Of a stretch of 64,000 nucleotides of DNA, positions 24,404 through 33,573 are shown piece after piece (the stretch's first letter is position 1; every line of letters starts with the position of its first letter). The translations under genes were made by a program, and so were the position numbers. This stretch comes from CAMAVH01 sp046297835 (lineage in GTDB: Bacteria; Pseudomonadota; Alphaproteobacteria; SMXQ01): NCBI GenBank assembly GCA_046297835.1, contig JBKBHI010000013.1, positions 37,526 to 101,525 on the forward strand. Direction: 5' to 3'. Below the pieces are notes generated by a model. It was not told the DNA's origin, searched no databases, and saw only the letters and a program-made list of their open reading frames with translations.

Positions 24404-25027
24404 TCAGAACGCTTCTTTCACGCCGTCGATGACATATTGCACGGCGAGCGCGGCGAGCACGATGCCGAGCACGCGGCCGACGACGTTGGTGCCCGTCTCG
24501 CCGAGCAGGCGGTTGAGGCGGTCGCCCTGCAACAGCACCAGCAGCATGATCGCCATGACGAAAAGCAGCGCGCCGAGCACGACGGCTTGCGCCAGCAGGC
24601 TGTCGCCAGCGCGGCCCATCAGCAGCACGGTCGAGGTCAACGCGCCCGGGCCGGCGATCAGCGGAATGGCGAGCGGAAAGACGGAGATGTCGCGCTTGTG
24701 CTCGGCCTCCATCTCCTCGGCTTCGGTGGTCCGGCGCAGCGGCGTGGCGCGCGCGAACAGCATGTCGATGGCGATGAGCAGCAGCAATATGCCGCCGGCG
24801 ATGCGGAATGCGGCGATGGAAATGCCGAGGCCGCGCAGCGCCAGATCGCCGCTGAAGGCGAAAAGCAGCAGGATCGCCAGCGCGACGGCGGAGCCGCGCA
24901 ACGCCATGCGGCGGCGATAGGCGGCGCTTTCGCCGCGCGTGATGGTGACGAAAATCGGCCCCATGCCCGGCGGGTCGAGCACGACGAACAAGGTCACGAA
25001 GGCGGTCAGCGCCAGATCGAACAGCAT
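24404..25027 (-). CDS. MarC family inner-membrane protein
   Basis: The 207-residue protein has six predicted membrane helices and MarC/UPF0056 motifs: FVVLDPPGMGPIFVTIT near the N-terminus and FPLAIPLIAGPGALTSTVLL in the second half, forming the inverted repeat typical of the family. The physiological role is unsettled despite the historical multiple-antibiotic-resistance name. It is the last gene of the minus-strand MFS-cobC-marC group, 18 bases after cobC. Confidence 0.9.
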   Translation of the reverse strand: MLFDLALTAFVTLFVVLDPPGMGPIFVTITRGESAAYRRRMALRGSAVALAILLLFAFSGDLALRGLGISIAAFRIAGGILLLLIAIDMLFARATPLRRTTEAEEMEAEHKRDISVFPLAIPLIAGPGALTSTVLLMGRAGDSLLAQAVVLGALLFVMAIMLLVLLQGDRLNRLLGETGTNVVGRVLGIVLAALAVQYVIDGVKEAF

Positions 25028-25045
25028 GGCGCGAGTGTAGCCTTT

Positions 25046-26038
25046 CTACCGGAAAGCGGCGAGGGCGGCGGCCAGGCGCGGAAGATCGCGCGCGGCGGGC
25101 AGGCCGAAGCGCAACCGGTCCGGCTCGCTCTCGAAGCTGCGGACCAAAATGCCCTGGCGGCCGAGGTGCTCTTGTAGCGCCGCCGCCCTGGCGTGGCGCG
25201 CGAGTTGGAACAGCGCGGTGCCGCCGATGGGTTCGCAGCCGGCGTCCAGCAGCAAGGCGGCGAGCCGGGCGCTGGCGAGCGCCAGGCGGTCCCGCGTCTC
25301 GGCGGTCCAGGCGGAATCTTCGAGGGCTTGCGCGCCGATGGCGAGCGCTGGGCCGCTGACTGCCCAGGGGCCGATGGCGGCGGCGAGCTTGGCCGCGAGA
25401 TCGGCCGGCGCGAGGGCGAAGCCGAGGCGCAGTCCGGCGAGACCGTAGAACTTGCCGAGGCTGCGCAGCACGACGAGGCCGGCCATGCCGGCGTGGCGCG
25501 CGACGCTGATCTCCGGATCGGCGTCGGCGAAAGCCTCGTCCACGAGGAGCCAGCCGCCGCGCGTCGCCAGCTCTGCGGCGAGCGCCAGCAGCGTCTCCGG
25601 CGCATGGCGGCGGCCGTCGGGATTGTTCGGATTGGCGAGAACGACGACGGCGGCGTCGCGCGCCGCGTCCAGCGTGTCGGTCAAGCGCGCGTCATGGCCG
25701 CCGGCGCGCCAAGTCGGGACATATTCGCCATAGGTCGGGGCGAGAGCCAGGACGCGCGTCGGGGGCAGCAGGCGGGGCAGCCATTGCAGGATCGTCTGGC
25801 TTCCCGGCGCGGCGACGATGCAAGAGCGGTTCGCCGCGCCGTAACGCTTGGCCGCCGCGTCGATCAGCCGGTCGAGGCCGGCGCGCTGCGGCAGACGATG
25901 CCAGGCGTCGGTATCGGGCGGCAGGAACGGATAGGGCTGCGGATTGATGCCGGTCGAAAGATCAAGCCAGCCGTCTTTGGGTTTGCCGTAGCGCGTCTCG
26001 GCCGTCGTCAGGTCGCCGCCATGGCGAATCTCGCTCAT
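25046..26038 (-). CDS. cobC: threonine-phosphate decarboxylase-type aminotransferase CobC
   Basis: The 330-residue PLP enzyme makes the (R)-1-amino-2-propanol phosphate linker for cobalamin. It begins RHGGDLTTAETRYG...WLDLSTGINPQPYP, typical of CobC/CobD. The PLP Lys is in LRSLGKFYGLAGLRLGF, and the substrate-site ANPNNPDGR and VDEAFAD blocks are present. The ATG overlaps the stop of the MFS gene (ATGA). No other cobalamin gene is in the window, but nrdJ at 44310-48014 needs the product. Confidence 0.88.
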   Translation of the reverse strand: MSEIRHGGDLTTAETRYGKPKDGWLDLSTGINPQPYPFLPPDTDAWHRLPQRAGLDRLIDAAAKRYGAANRSCIVAAPGSQTILQWLPRLLPPTRVLALAPTYGEYVPTWRAGGHDARLTDTLDAARDAAVVVLANPNNPDGRRHAPETLLALAAELATRGGWLLVDEAFADADPEISVARHAGMAGLVVLRSLGKFYGLAGLRLGFALAPADLAAKLAAAIGPWAVSGPALAIGAQALEDSAWTAETRDRLALASARLAALLLDAGCEPIGGTALFQLARHARAAALQEHLGRQGILVRSFESEPDRLRFGLPAARDLPRLAAALAAFR

Positions 26039-27282
26039 GTCTTGAAGCCGGGCAGGCGGCGGATCACCAGGGCGATGACGCCGCAGGCGGCGATCAGCGT
26101 GCCGCCGACGATCCAGAAACTGTCCTCGATGGTGGTCCATTCGACGACGAACCCCATGGTCGTCGGAACCATGATGGTGGCGAGGCGGTTGGCGGTGGTG
26201 CGCAGGCCGATGCTCATGCCCTGCTCTTTTCGGCTCACCGCGCGCGACAGCACGGCGAACATCACCGGCTGGCATATGCCCTGGGCGCTGCCGCGGAATG
26301 TCGAGGCGATCAGCAGCAGCGCGAAGATGCCGCCGAGATAGGGCGTCACGGCGATGAAGAAGATCGACAGGGCGATGAAGACGATCAGCACCCAATGGGG
26401 CGACATGATGCGCTCCATCGGCTTGGCGATCAGCGTGCCGAACAGGCCGCCGCCCTCCGACATGGCGAGCAGGATGCCGATCAGCGTGCCGGTGTAGCCG
26501 ATGTTCTCGAGATAGACGACGTAGAACGAGCCCTGCATCGCCGACGAGGCGATGCGCAGGTAGGTGACGGCGACGACGAAGGCGACCGCCGGGATGGCGA
26601 TCATCGAGAAGGCTTGCACGTAGTCGGCCCAGCGCGGCACCAGCTCTTGCATCCGGACGGGCGGCGCGCTGTCGCCGATCTCGGCTTCGGCGAGCGCCTT
26701 GGGCACCATGTAGGTGCAGACGACGACGGCCGCGCCGATCAGCGCGACGAAGGGGAACGCGCCCCACGGGCCGGCGATGTCCCACACGATGCCGATGGCG
26801 ACCGGCGCGCTCACCGTGCCGATGCGCGTCGCCAGGCTGAACTTGGCGATCATCTCGGTGTTGCCGCGGCCGAACTGGACGATCAGCGCCTGCGCGCCCA
26901 TCCAGCCCATGTTGGTCGTCATGCCGCTGACGAGCTGAAGCGTCAGCAGCATCGCGACCCAGGGCAGGACGGGATAGAGCAGGATCACCGCGGTCGAGAC
27001 GACGGCGAACACCAGGGTGACGCGCCGCGTGCCGAGCCGGTCCATCAGCGTGCCGCCGTGGATCGAGAGCAGGAACGGCAGCAGGCCGCCGGCACCCATG
27101 GCGAGGCCGATCTCGCCCGGCGACATGCCGATGCGGATGGCCCACAGCGGCACGATCACCTTCATCATCGTGACCAGCGCGTTCGACGTCAGGCCGACGC
27201 CGTAGGTCGCGTAGAGCGCCTTGGCGGGCACGCGTTTCTGGGCGTCGATCTCGTCTTGGGACAGCGGAGCGCGGTCGGTCAT
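26035..27282 (-). CDS. major facilitator superfamily transporter
   Basis: The 415-residue protein has twelve predicted helices. The MFS loop motif between helices 2 and 3 is GGTLMDRLGTRRV, and the related half-repeat motif is LFGTLIAKPMERIMSPHW. It looks like a drug- or metabolite-efflux type, but the substrate cannot be assigned. Translational coupling to cobC invites a link to corrinoid or amino-alcohol handling, which is only inference. Confidence 0.85.
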   Translation of the reverse strand: MTDRAPLSQDEIDAQKRVPAKALYATYGVGLTSNALVTMMKVIVPLWAIRIGMSPGEIGLAMGAGGLLPFLLSIHGGTLMDRLGTRRVTLVFAVVSTAVILLYPVLPWVAMLLTLQLVSGMTTNMGWMGAQALIVQFGRGNTEMIAKFSLATRIGTVSAPVAIGIVWDIAGPWGAFPFVALIGAAVVVCTYMVPKALAEAEIGDSAPPVRMQELVPRWADYVQAFSMIAIPAVAFVVAVTYLRIASSAMQGSFYVVYLENIGYTGTLIGILLAMSEGGGLFGTLIAKPMERIMSPHWVLIVFIALSIFFIAVTPYLGGIFALLLIASTFRGSAQGICQPVMFAVLSRAVSRKEQGMSIGLRTTANRLATIMVPTTMGFVVEWTTIEDSFWIVGGTLIAACGVIALVIRRLPGFKT

Positions 27283-27371
27283 GGGATGCGGAGCGGGCGC
27301 GCGCGGAGAGGGCCTTGGGACGCGCTTGGGAGATGTTTGGGAAAGATGCCGGGAATCGTAATCCAGGGGGC

Positions 27372-27418
27372 TTTATAAAGCAAAGGCCCCGCCGTCCCGT
27401 GTCGCGGGCGGCGGGGCC
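27372..27418 (-). terminator. intrinsic terminator of the TctC-like gene
   Basis: GGCCCCGCCG (27385-27394) and CGGCGGGGCC (27409-27418) form a perfect 10-pair stem with an inner CCCG/CGGG pairing. On the minus strand the stem is followed by TTTGCTTTAT. It lies 27 bases downstream of the minus-strand stop at 27445. Confidence 0.85.
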
Positions 27419-27444
27419 GTCTCTCCGTCATGCGGAACGAGCGC

Positions 27445-28473
27445 TTACTTCATGGAGCTCTGGACCTTATTGATGATCTCCTTCGGCGTGGCGTAGACCG
27501 ATTTGATCAGCTTTTCGAGCTCCGCGCCGCTGACCGGGTCGATGTCGAGCTTCTGCTTCTCGGCTTCGGCGAGGAATTCCTTGTCCTTCATCGTGTCGTC
27601 GAACGCCTTGCGCAGCGTGGCGAGCACGCCGGGCTGCAGGTCCGGCGGCGCGATGAAGGGGCGACCGATGGTCTGGCCGGCATAGAGGAATTCCAACTCC
27701 TTACGATGCTCGGCGCTGACGCGGTCGAGCAGGAAGGGCGCTTTGACCTGCGGGTTGTTCTGCGCGGCCGCCTGGAACAGCAGGGCGTACTTGCCCGAAT
27801 TGATCGCTGCGGCGTCCTTGCGGTAGATGCTGGAATAGCTTTCGCAAATGCCGAACACCTCGCCGCGCTCCATGGCGAGCTGCACGTCGGTCGAGGACGG
27901 ATAGCCGCCGATCACCTTGAACTTCGCGCCGATCAGGCCGTTGAGCGCTCTGGGGTAGATTTCCGTGCCGGTGCCGGCGCCGGTGCCGCCGATGATGAAC
28001 TCGCCGTTCTTGCCCGAGAGCAGGTCGTCGAGCGTGCGGACCTTCGACTTGTCGGTGGCGATGCAGACGCTGGTCTCGGCCGCGGGGCTGCCGATCCAGC
28101 TGAACTTGGTGGCGTCGAACTGCGCGCCGGTGCCGCCGGTCAGCGGCTGGGTCGGCGCGTCGCGGGCGATGATGCCGAACACCGTGCCGTCTTTGGGCGA
28201 GTTGACGTAGATCGTGTTGGCGGCGGTGATGCTGCCGGCGCCCGGCATGTTCTGGGCGATGAAGGTCGGATTGCCGGGGATGTGGCGGTCCATGTGGCGG
28301 ATCAGCACGCGGGCGTATTGGTCGTAGCCCCCGCCCGGCCCGAAGCCGATGAGCATGCGGATCTGCTTGCCTTTGAAGTCGACGGATTGCGCCGCAGCGG
28401 GTTCGGCGAAGGGCAGGGCGAGCAACGCCCCGCCGACGATCATGCCGGCGACGGCCAGACTGCGAGTCTTCAT
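27445..28473 (-). CDS. Bug/TctC-like extracytoplasmic solute-binding protein
   Basis: The 342-residue protein has a signal peptide (residues 1-31, ending PFAEPAAAQS) and the Bug-family ligand loop region LIGFGPGGGYDQYARVLIRHM...NMPGAGSITAANTIY. These proteins bind carboxylates for tripartite tricarboxylate transporters. No TctA/TctB membrane genes are adjacent, so it is an orphan. The ATG at 28473 is preferred because GGAG lies about ten bases upstream; an ATG five codons earlier would remove that site. Its own terminator follows. Confidence 0.8.
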   Translation of the reverse strand: MKTRSLAVAGMIVGGALLALPFAEPAAAQSVDFKGKQIRMLIGFGPGGGYDQYARVLIRHMDRHIPGNPTFIAQNMPGAGSITAANTIYVNSPKDGTVFGIIARDAPTQPLTGGTGAQFDATKFSWIGSPAAETSVCIATDKSKVRTLDDLLSGKNGEFIIGGTGAGTGTEIYPRALNGLIGAKFKVIGGYPSSTDVQLAMERGEVFGICESYSSIYRKDAAAINSGKYALLFQAAAQNNPQVKAPFLLDRVSAEHRKELEFLYAGQTIGRPFIAPPDLQPGVLATLRKAFDDTMKDKEFLAEAEKQKLDIDPVSGAELEKLIKSVYATPKEIINKVQSSMK

Positions 28474-28657
28474 CGGTCTAGTCTCCATTGTATGATGCAT
28501 CCCTGTCAGATGCCGGTGGTAAGCCCGTTCGGGCTCGTTGGACGGGAGTGTGGCAGTTCGAAATCGGGCCGTCGAGGCCGCAAGGCGTGCCAAAATGGCG
28601 AAGGATTCTTCACAGTTCGGCCGCAATTGGCCGCTATAAGCCACGGAAAGCGACGCC

Positions 28658-29101
28658 ATGGCCTATTTTCTCCTCGGATTTCTCGTTCTTCTCGCCGTTC
28701 TGCTGCTCAGCCGCTGGGTGGCGCGCGCCAATCCGGCGCGGCTGGTCAAAGCCGTGCGCTGGGCGCTCGGCCTTGGCGTGCTCGCCGGCCTCGTCGCCAT
28801 CGCATGGATGGGGCGCTTCATCCTCGCCGCCTATGTGCTGCCCTTCCTGATCCCGGCGCTGATCCGGGGCGGCATGGCCGGCCTCGGCCGGAGGCCGCAA
28901 GGGCAGGGGCGAGCCCCCCGGCAAGGGGGGGCCATGACGCGCGAGGACGCCTACGCCATCCTCGGGCTTGAGCCCGGCGCGAGCGAAACGGCGATCCGCG
29001 AGGCCCACCGCCGTCTCATGGCCAAGGTCCACCCCGACCGCGGCGGATCGGATTATCTGGCCGCCCAGATCAACCAGGCGCGGGACCTGCTGCTGGGTTA
29101 G
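28658..29101 (+). CDS. membrane-anchored J-domain protein
   Basis: The 147-residue protein has two hydrophobic segments (about residues 2-20 and 35-70), then a short J-domain (about 93-147: DAYAILGLEPGASETAIREAHRRLMAKVHPDRGGSDYLAAQINQARDLLL) with the HPD motif that stimulates Hsp70. The layout resembles Tim14/Pam18-like proteins of alphaproteobacteria. The partner is presumably a DnaK encoded elsewhere. Confidence 0.88.
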   Translation: MAYFLLGFLVLLAVLLLSRWVARANPARLVKAVRWALGLGVLAGLVAIAWMGRFILAAYVLPFLIPALIRGGMAGLGRRPQGQGRAPRQGGAMTREDAYAILGLEPGASETAIREAHRRLMAKVHPDRGGSDYLAAQINQARDLLLG

Positions 29102-29249
29102 CGGAATGGGGCCAGGAATCTTGCCGAATCAACGGCTTTGTGTCACAAAACGCCCGCTTTCCAGCCATTCGGTTGGGCTTTAGGCTGCGCATGCGTCCGG
29201 GGATCCTTAAGACCTTTTTCCCAATAGAACAGCGAGTTCGGCACCCCTG

Positions 29250-30119
29250 ATGGCACAGAACGTCCGTAAAGCCGTGTTCCCCGTGGCGGGGCTCGGCACG
29301 CGCTTCCTTCCCGCGACCAAGGCGATCCCCAAGGAAATGCTGCCGGTGCTCGACCGGCCGCTCATCCAATATGCCGTGGAAGAGGCGAAAGCCGCCGGCA
29401 TCGAGCATTTCATTTTCGTCACCGGGCGCGGCAAGGGCGCGCTCGAGGACCATTTCGACCGCGCCCCCGAGCTGGAGCGCACGCTGGAGACGGCCGGCAA
29501 GAGCGCGGCGCTGAAGGCGCTCGCCGATCTGCTGCCCGAGGCCGGCAGCATCTCCTACACGCGCCAGCAGGCTCCGCTCGGCCTCGGCCACGCCGTCTGG
29601 TGCGCGCGCGAGTTCATCGGCGACGAGCCGTTCGCCGTCATCCTGCCCGACGACATGGTGATTTCCAAAACGCCCTGCATCCAGCAGCTGGTCGAGGCCC
29701 ACGCCAAGACCGGCGGCAACGTCGTCGGCGTGATGGACGTGCCGCGCGAGCAGACCGACAAATACGGCATTCTCGACGTCGCCGACGATGACGGCAAAAT
29801 GGCCGCCGTGAAGGGCCTGGTCGAGAAGCCCAAGCCCGACGTCGCGCCTTCGACGCTGTCGATCATCGGCCGCTACGTGCTGTTGCCCGAAGTGTTCGAG
29901 CATCTGTCGCGCAAGGAAAAGGGCGCCGGCGGCGAAATTCAGCTCACCGACGCCATGGCCCGCATGATCGGCGGCAAGCCGTTCCACGGTCTGCGCTTCG
30001 AAGGCGAGCGCTTCGATTGCGGCAGCAAGCTCGGCTGGCTCACCGGCAATATCGCCAAGGCGTTCGCGGACGCGGAAGTCTCCGGCCCGCTCAAGGATTT
30101 CATCCGCTCGCGCCTGTGA
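29250..30119 (+). CDS. galU: UTP--glucose-1-phosphate uridylyltransferase
   Basis: The 289-residue enzyme makes UDP-glucose. It has the nucleotide-binding start FPVAGLGTRFLPATKAIPKEMLPV, the sugar/UTP site GLGHAVWCAR and VILPDDM, and the C-terminal GEIQLTDAM and FDCGSKLGWL. It is followed 39 bases later by ugd, which oxidises its product, so the pair forms a short nucleotide-sugar pathway. Confidence 0.96.
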   Translation: MAQNVRKAVFPVAGLGTRFLPATKAIPKEMLPVLDRPLIQYAVEEAKAAGIEHFIFVTGRGKGALEDHFDRAPELERTLETAGKSAALKALADLLPEAGSISYTRQQAPLGLGHAVWCAREFIGDEPFAVILPDDMVISKTPCIQQLVEAHAKTGGNVVGVMDVPREQTDKYGILDVADDDGKMAAVKGLVEKPKPDVAPSTLSIIGRYVLLPEVFEHLSRKEKGAGGEIQLTDAMARMIGGKPFHGLRFEGERFDCGSKLGWLTGNIAKAFADAEVSGPLKDFIRSRL

Positions 30120-30158
30120 TCAGCGCGTCTGCGGGGGACACAGCATAGGAAGATTGCG

Positions 30159-31481
30159 ATGCGCGTGGCGATGATCGGAACCGGCTACGTCGGACTCGTG
30201 TCCGGCGCCTGCTTTTCCGAGTTCGGTTTCGAGGTGGTCTGCGTCGACAAGGACGCCGGCAAGATCGAGCGGCTGAAGCAAGGCGAGATTCCGATCTTCG
30301 AGCCCGGCCTCGACGCGCTCGTCAAAAGCAACGTCGAGGACAAGCGCCTCAGCTTCACCACCGACCTGAGCGCGGCGGTGAAGGGCGCGGACATCGTGTT
30401 CATCGCCGTCGGCACGCCGAGCCGGCGCGGCGACGGCCATGCCGATCTCACTTACGTGTTCGCCGCCGCCGAGGAGATCGCCAAGGCGATGGATGGCTAT
30501 ACGCTGGTCGTCACCAAATCGACCGTGCCGGTCGGCACCGGGCGCAAGGTCGCCGAGGTGATGCGCAAGGCGCGGCCCGACGGCGACTTCGACGTCGCCT
30601 CCAATCCGGAGTTCCTGCGCGAAGGCTCGGCGATCAACGATTTCATGCGGCCCGACCGCGTGGTGATCGGCGCCGAGACTGAGAAGGCGCAAGGCATCCT
30701 CAAGCGCCTCTACCGGCCGCTGTATCTCTTGGAAACGCCGATCCTGTTCACCAAGCTGGAGACGGCCGAACTGATCAAATACGCGGCGAATAGCTTCCTC
30801 GCCGTGAAGATCACCTTCATCAACGAGATCGCCGATCTCTGCGAGAAGGTCGGCGGCGACGTCAGCGACGTGGCGCGCGGCATCGGCCTCGACGGCCGCA
30901 TCGGCCGCAAATTTTTGCACCCGAGCCCGGGCTACGGCGGCTCCTGCTTCCCGAAGGACACGCTCGCCCTGGTGCGCACCGCGCAGGACGCCGGCTCGCC
31001 GGTGCGCATCGTCGAAACCGTGGTTGAGGTCAACGATGCGCGCAAGAAGGCGATGGCCGGCCGGGTCAAGGCGGCCGCCGAAGGCTCCCTCAAGGGCAAG
31101 ACCGTCGCCGTGCTCGGCCTGACCTTTAAGCCCAACACCGACGACATGCGCGACAGCGCCAGCCTCGATCTCGTGCCCGGCCTGATCGCCGACGGCGCGA
31201 GCCTGCGGGTTTACGACCCCGAGGGCATGGACGAGGCCAAGAAGCTGCTGAAGGACGACAAGATCGTCTGGTGCGCCAACGCCTACGAGACGATGAAGGA
31301 TGCCGACGCGCTGGTCATCCTCACCGAATGGAACGAATTCCGTTCGCTGAATCTCGATCAGGTGAAGAAGCTGCTGCGTCAGCCGGTGATCGTCGATCTG
31401 CGCAATATCTACAGTCCGGCGGAGATGAACGCCGCCGGATTCCGTTATACCTGCCTCGGCCGTCCGTCCACGGCCACCTGA
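30159..31481 (+). CDS. ugd: UDP-glucose 6-dehydrogenase
   Basis: The 440-residue NAD enzyme oxidises UDP-glucose to UDP-glucuronate. The Rossmann motif is IGTGYVGLVSGACFSEFG at residues 5-22, the catalytic Cys is in SPGYGGSCFPKDTLAL (about residue 265), and the C-terminal domain has GLTFKPNTDDMRDS. AGGAAG precedes the ATG. UDP-glucuronate is a precursor for acidic exopolysaccharide or lipopolysaccharide sugars. Confidence 0.96.
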   Translation: MRVAMIGTGYVGLVSGACFSEFGFEVVCVDKDAGKIERLKQGEIPIFEPGLDALVKSNVEDKRLSFTTDLSAAVKGADIVFIAVGTPSRRGDGHADLTYVFAAAEEIAKAMDGYTLVVTKSTVPVGTGRKVAEVMRKARPDGDFDVASNPEFLREGSAINDFMRPDRVVIGAETEKAQGILKRLYRPLYLLETPILFTKLETAELIKYAANSFLAVKITFINEIADLCEKVGGDVSDVARGIGLDGRIGRKFLHPSPGYGGSCFPKDTLALVRTAQDAGSPVRIVETVVEVNDARKKAMAGRVKAAAEGSLKGKTVAVLGLTFKPNTDDMRDSASLDLVPGLIADGASLRVYDPEGMDEAKKLLKDDKIVWCANAYETMKDADALVILTEWNEFRSLNLDQVKKLLRQPVIVDLRNIYSPAEMNAAGFRYTCLGRPSTAT

Positions 31482-31542
31482 CGACGCCAAGGCCGCGACG
31501 GCCGTTTGATCGCACCGGGGATCAAAGAGGGAGACCACTGAC

Positions 31543-32925
31543 ATGACGGCCCATCGTTTCGAACCGACCATCCTGCGCGAATACGACATCCGCGGCATCG
31601 TCGGCAAAACGCTGCACGCCGCCGACGCCTACGCCATCGGCCGCGCCCTGGCCACCGTTGTAGCGAAGAAAGGCGGCAGCCACGTGCATGTCGGCCGCGA
31701 CGGCCGCGTCAGCTCGATCGACATGGAGAAGGCGGTGTGCGAGGGCCTCGCCGCCGGCGGCATGAAGGTGACGCGCATCGGCCTCGGCCCGACGCCGATG
31801 CTGTATTACGCGACGTTCAGCCGCGGCTCCGACGCTGGCCTGATGGTCACGGGGTCGCACAATCCGGCCGACTACAACGGCTTCAAGATGGTGCTGAACA
31901 AGAAGGCGTTCTACGGCGAGGACATCCTCAATCTCGGCAAGATCGCCGCATCGGGCGATTACGTCTCGGGCCAGGGCTCGATCGGCGACGAGGAGGTGTT
32001 CGACGATTACGTCGCCCGCCTGCTGAAAGATTTCGCGCCGGGCAAGGAGCTGCGCGTGGCGTGGGACGCCGGCAACGGCTCGGCTGGCCCCGCGATGGTG
32101 GCGCTAACCCAGAAGCTGCCCGGCAAGCATTTCCTGCTCTACGAGAACGTCGACGGCGCTTTCCCCAACCACCATCCCGATCCGACGGTGGCGAAGAACC
32201 TCGTCGATCTGCAGGCGCTGGTGAAGAAGGAGAAGTGCGATCTCGGCATCGCCTTCGACGGCGACGGCGACCGTATCGGCGTGGTCGACGGCCAGGGCCG
32301 CATCCTGTGGGGCGATCAGCTCATGGCGATCTGGTCGCGCGACGTGCTGAAGAACAAGCCGGGCGCGACGATCATCGCCGACGTGAAGGCGAGCCAGGTG
32401 CTGTTCGACGAAGTGGCCAAGCTCGGCGGCCAGCCGCTGATGTGGAAGACCGGCCATTCGCTGATCAAGTCGAAGATGGCCGAAGTCGCCTCGCCGCTGG
32501 CCGGCGAGATGAGCGGCCACATCTTCTTCGCCGACAAATATTACGGCTACGACGACGCGCCCTATGCCGCGGTCCGCCTGCTCTCCATCGTCGGCAATGC
32601 CAAGGAAAGCCTGGCCGACATGCGCGATTCGATGCCGCAGATGATCAACACGCCGGAAGTGCGCTTCCAGTGCGACGACACCCGCAAGTTCGCCGTCGCC
32701 GAGGAAGTGAAGGCGCGGCTGGTCAAGGCCGGCGCGAATTTCAACGATTGCGACGGCGTGCGCGTCAACACCAAGGACGGCTGGTGGCTGCTGCGCGCCT
32801 CGAACACGCAGGACGTTCTGGTGGCGCGCTGCGAAGCGTTCGACGAGGCCGGCCTGGAGCGCTTGAAGGACGACCTGTTCGCCCAGCTCTCGCAGAGCGG
32901 CGTCAATCCGCCCCGCATGGAATAG
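31543..32925 (+). CDS. phosphomannomutase/phosphoglucomutase
   Basis: The 460-residue alpha-D-phosphohexomutase has the active-site serine in MVTGSHNPADYNGFKM (about residue 107), the metal loop FDGDGDRIGVVD (about 242-253), the sugar-binding GEMSGHIFF and the C-terminal phosphate site RASNTQDVLVAR. It interconverts hexose 1- and 6-phosphates and so feeds galU or GDP-mannose synthesis. It matches the AlgC-type enzyme in motifs and length. Confidence 0.93.
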   Translation: MTAHRFEPTILREYDIRGIVGKTLHAADAYAIGRALATVVAKKGGSHVHVGRDGRVSSIDMEKAVCEGLAAGGMKVTRIGLGPTPMLYYATFSRGSDAGLMVTGSHNPADYNGFKMVLNKKAFYGEDILNLGKIAASGDYVSGQGSIGDEEVFDDYVARLLKDFAPGKELRVAWDAGNGSAGPAMVALTQKLPGKHFLLYENVDGAFPNHHPDPTVAKNLVDLQALVKKEKCDLGIAFDGDGDRIGVVDGQGRILWGDQLMAIWSRDVLKNKPGATIIADVKASQVLFDEVAKLGGQPLMWKTGHSLIKSKMAEVASPLAGEMSGHIFFADKYYGYDDAPYAAVRLLSIVGNAKESLADMRDSMPQMINTPEVRFQCDDTRKFAVAEEVKARLVKAGANFNDCDGVRVNTKDGWWLLRASNTQDVLVARCEAFDEAGLERLKDDLFAQLSQSGVNPPRME

Positions 32926-33420
32926 ATGGGCGATCCGTCGCTGAGTCCAAGTCGCGCAGGCCGAGCGCCCAATAAGCAAATAGGGGGACTCGGCCTTTTC
33001 GTTTACGGCACGCTGTTGGACGCTGAGGTGCGCGCGCTAGTCATCGGCCGAGCGATGGACGATGCGCAGCTCGTGCCCGCCATTCTCAAGAACATGCGCC
33101 GCGTCTATATCGCCGGGCGGCTCTACCCGATGGTGATCCCGCGCCGCGGCGATAGCGTGCCGGGGCTGCTGCTGTCGGGCTTGAGCGCCGAGGACTATGC
33201 CCGGCTCGACGCCTTCGAGGGGGCGGATTACCGGCGCGAGCGCCAAGCGGTCTGGCCGGCGGACGCGGCCGAGCCGGTCAACGCGTGGTTCTACCGCACG
33301 CGCGGCGCAGGCCCGCGACCCACCGCGCGCCTATGGGAGCTCGAAGCTTGGCGCGCCCGGGACAAAGCGCCATTCCTGCGCGACGCGCGCGCCTGGATCG
33401 CCGAACTGGCGGCGCGATAG
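32926..33420 (+). CDS. gamma-glutamylcyclotransferase (AIG2-like) family protein
   Basis: The 164-residue protein has the family start FVYGTLLD (about residues 25-32), a GRLYPMVIP loop and the catalytic Glu in LDAFEGADYRRE (about residue 100). Such enzymes release 5-oxoproline from gamma-glutamyl compounds; some act on other gamma-glutamyl amines. The ATG directly follows the mutase stop, but MGDPSLSPSRAGRAPNKQ looks non-homologous, so the start may be further in. Confidence 0.82.
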   Translation: MGDPSLSPSRAGRAPNKQIGGLGLFVYGTLLDAEVRALVIGRAMDDAQLVPAILKNMRRVYIAGRLYPMVIPRRGDSVPGLLLSGLSAEDYARLDAFEGADYRRERQAVWPADAAEPVNAWFYRTRGAGPRPTARLWELEAWRARDKAPFLRDARAWIAELAAR

Positions 33421-33440
33421 ACGGATTGCAGCTTTAAGAC

Positions 33441-33523
33441 GTCATGCTCGGGCTTGACCCGAGCATCCATCAATCCCGCGCCTGAGCTTTGGCAGTATGG
33501 ACCCTCGGGTCAAGCCCGAGGGT
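33441..33523. repeat. pair of inverted palindromic repeats (REP-like)
   Basis: Copy 1 (33441-33470) contains ATGCTCGGG-CTTGA-CCCGAGCAT. Copy 2 (33494-33523, opposite orientation) contains ACCCTCGGG-TCAAG-CCCGAGGGT. After reverse-complementing copy 2 the units match except for two stem positions where both sides changed together, so the hairpin is kept. They lie between convergent genes and could terminate transcription from both sides. The core GGGCTTGACCC is, from memory, a common dispersed repeat in alphaproteobacterial genomes. Confidence 0.75.
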
Positions 33524-33573
33524 GACGGTTTTCAGTATTTGTCAGATGTCTGGCGCGCTTAGGCGCTGTCCGC

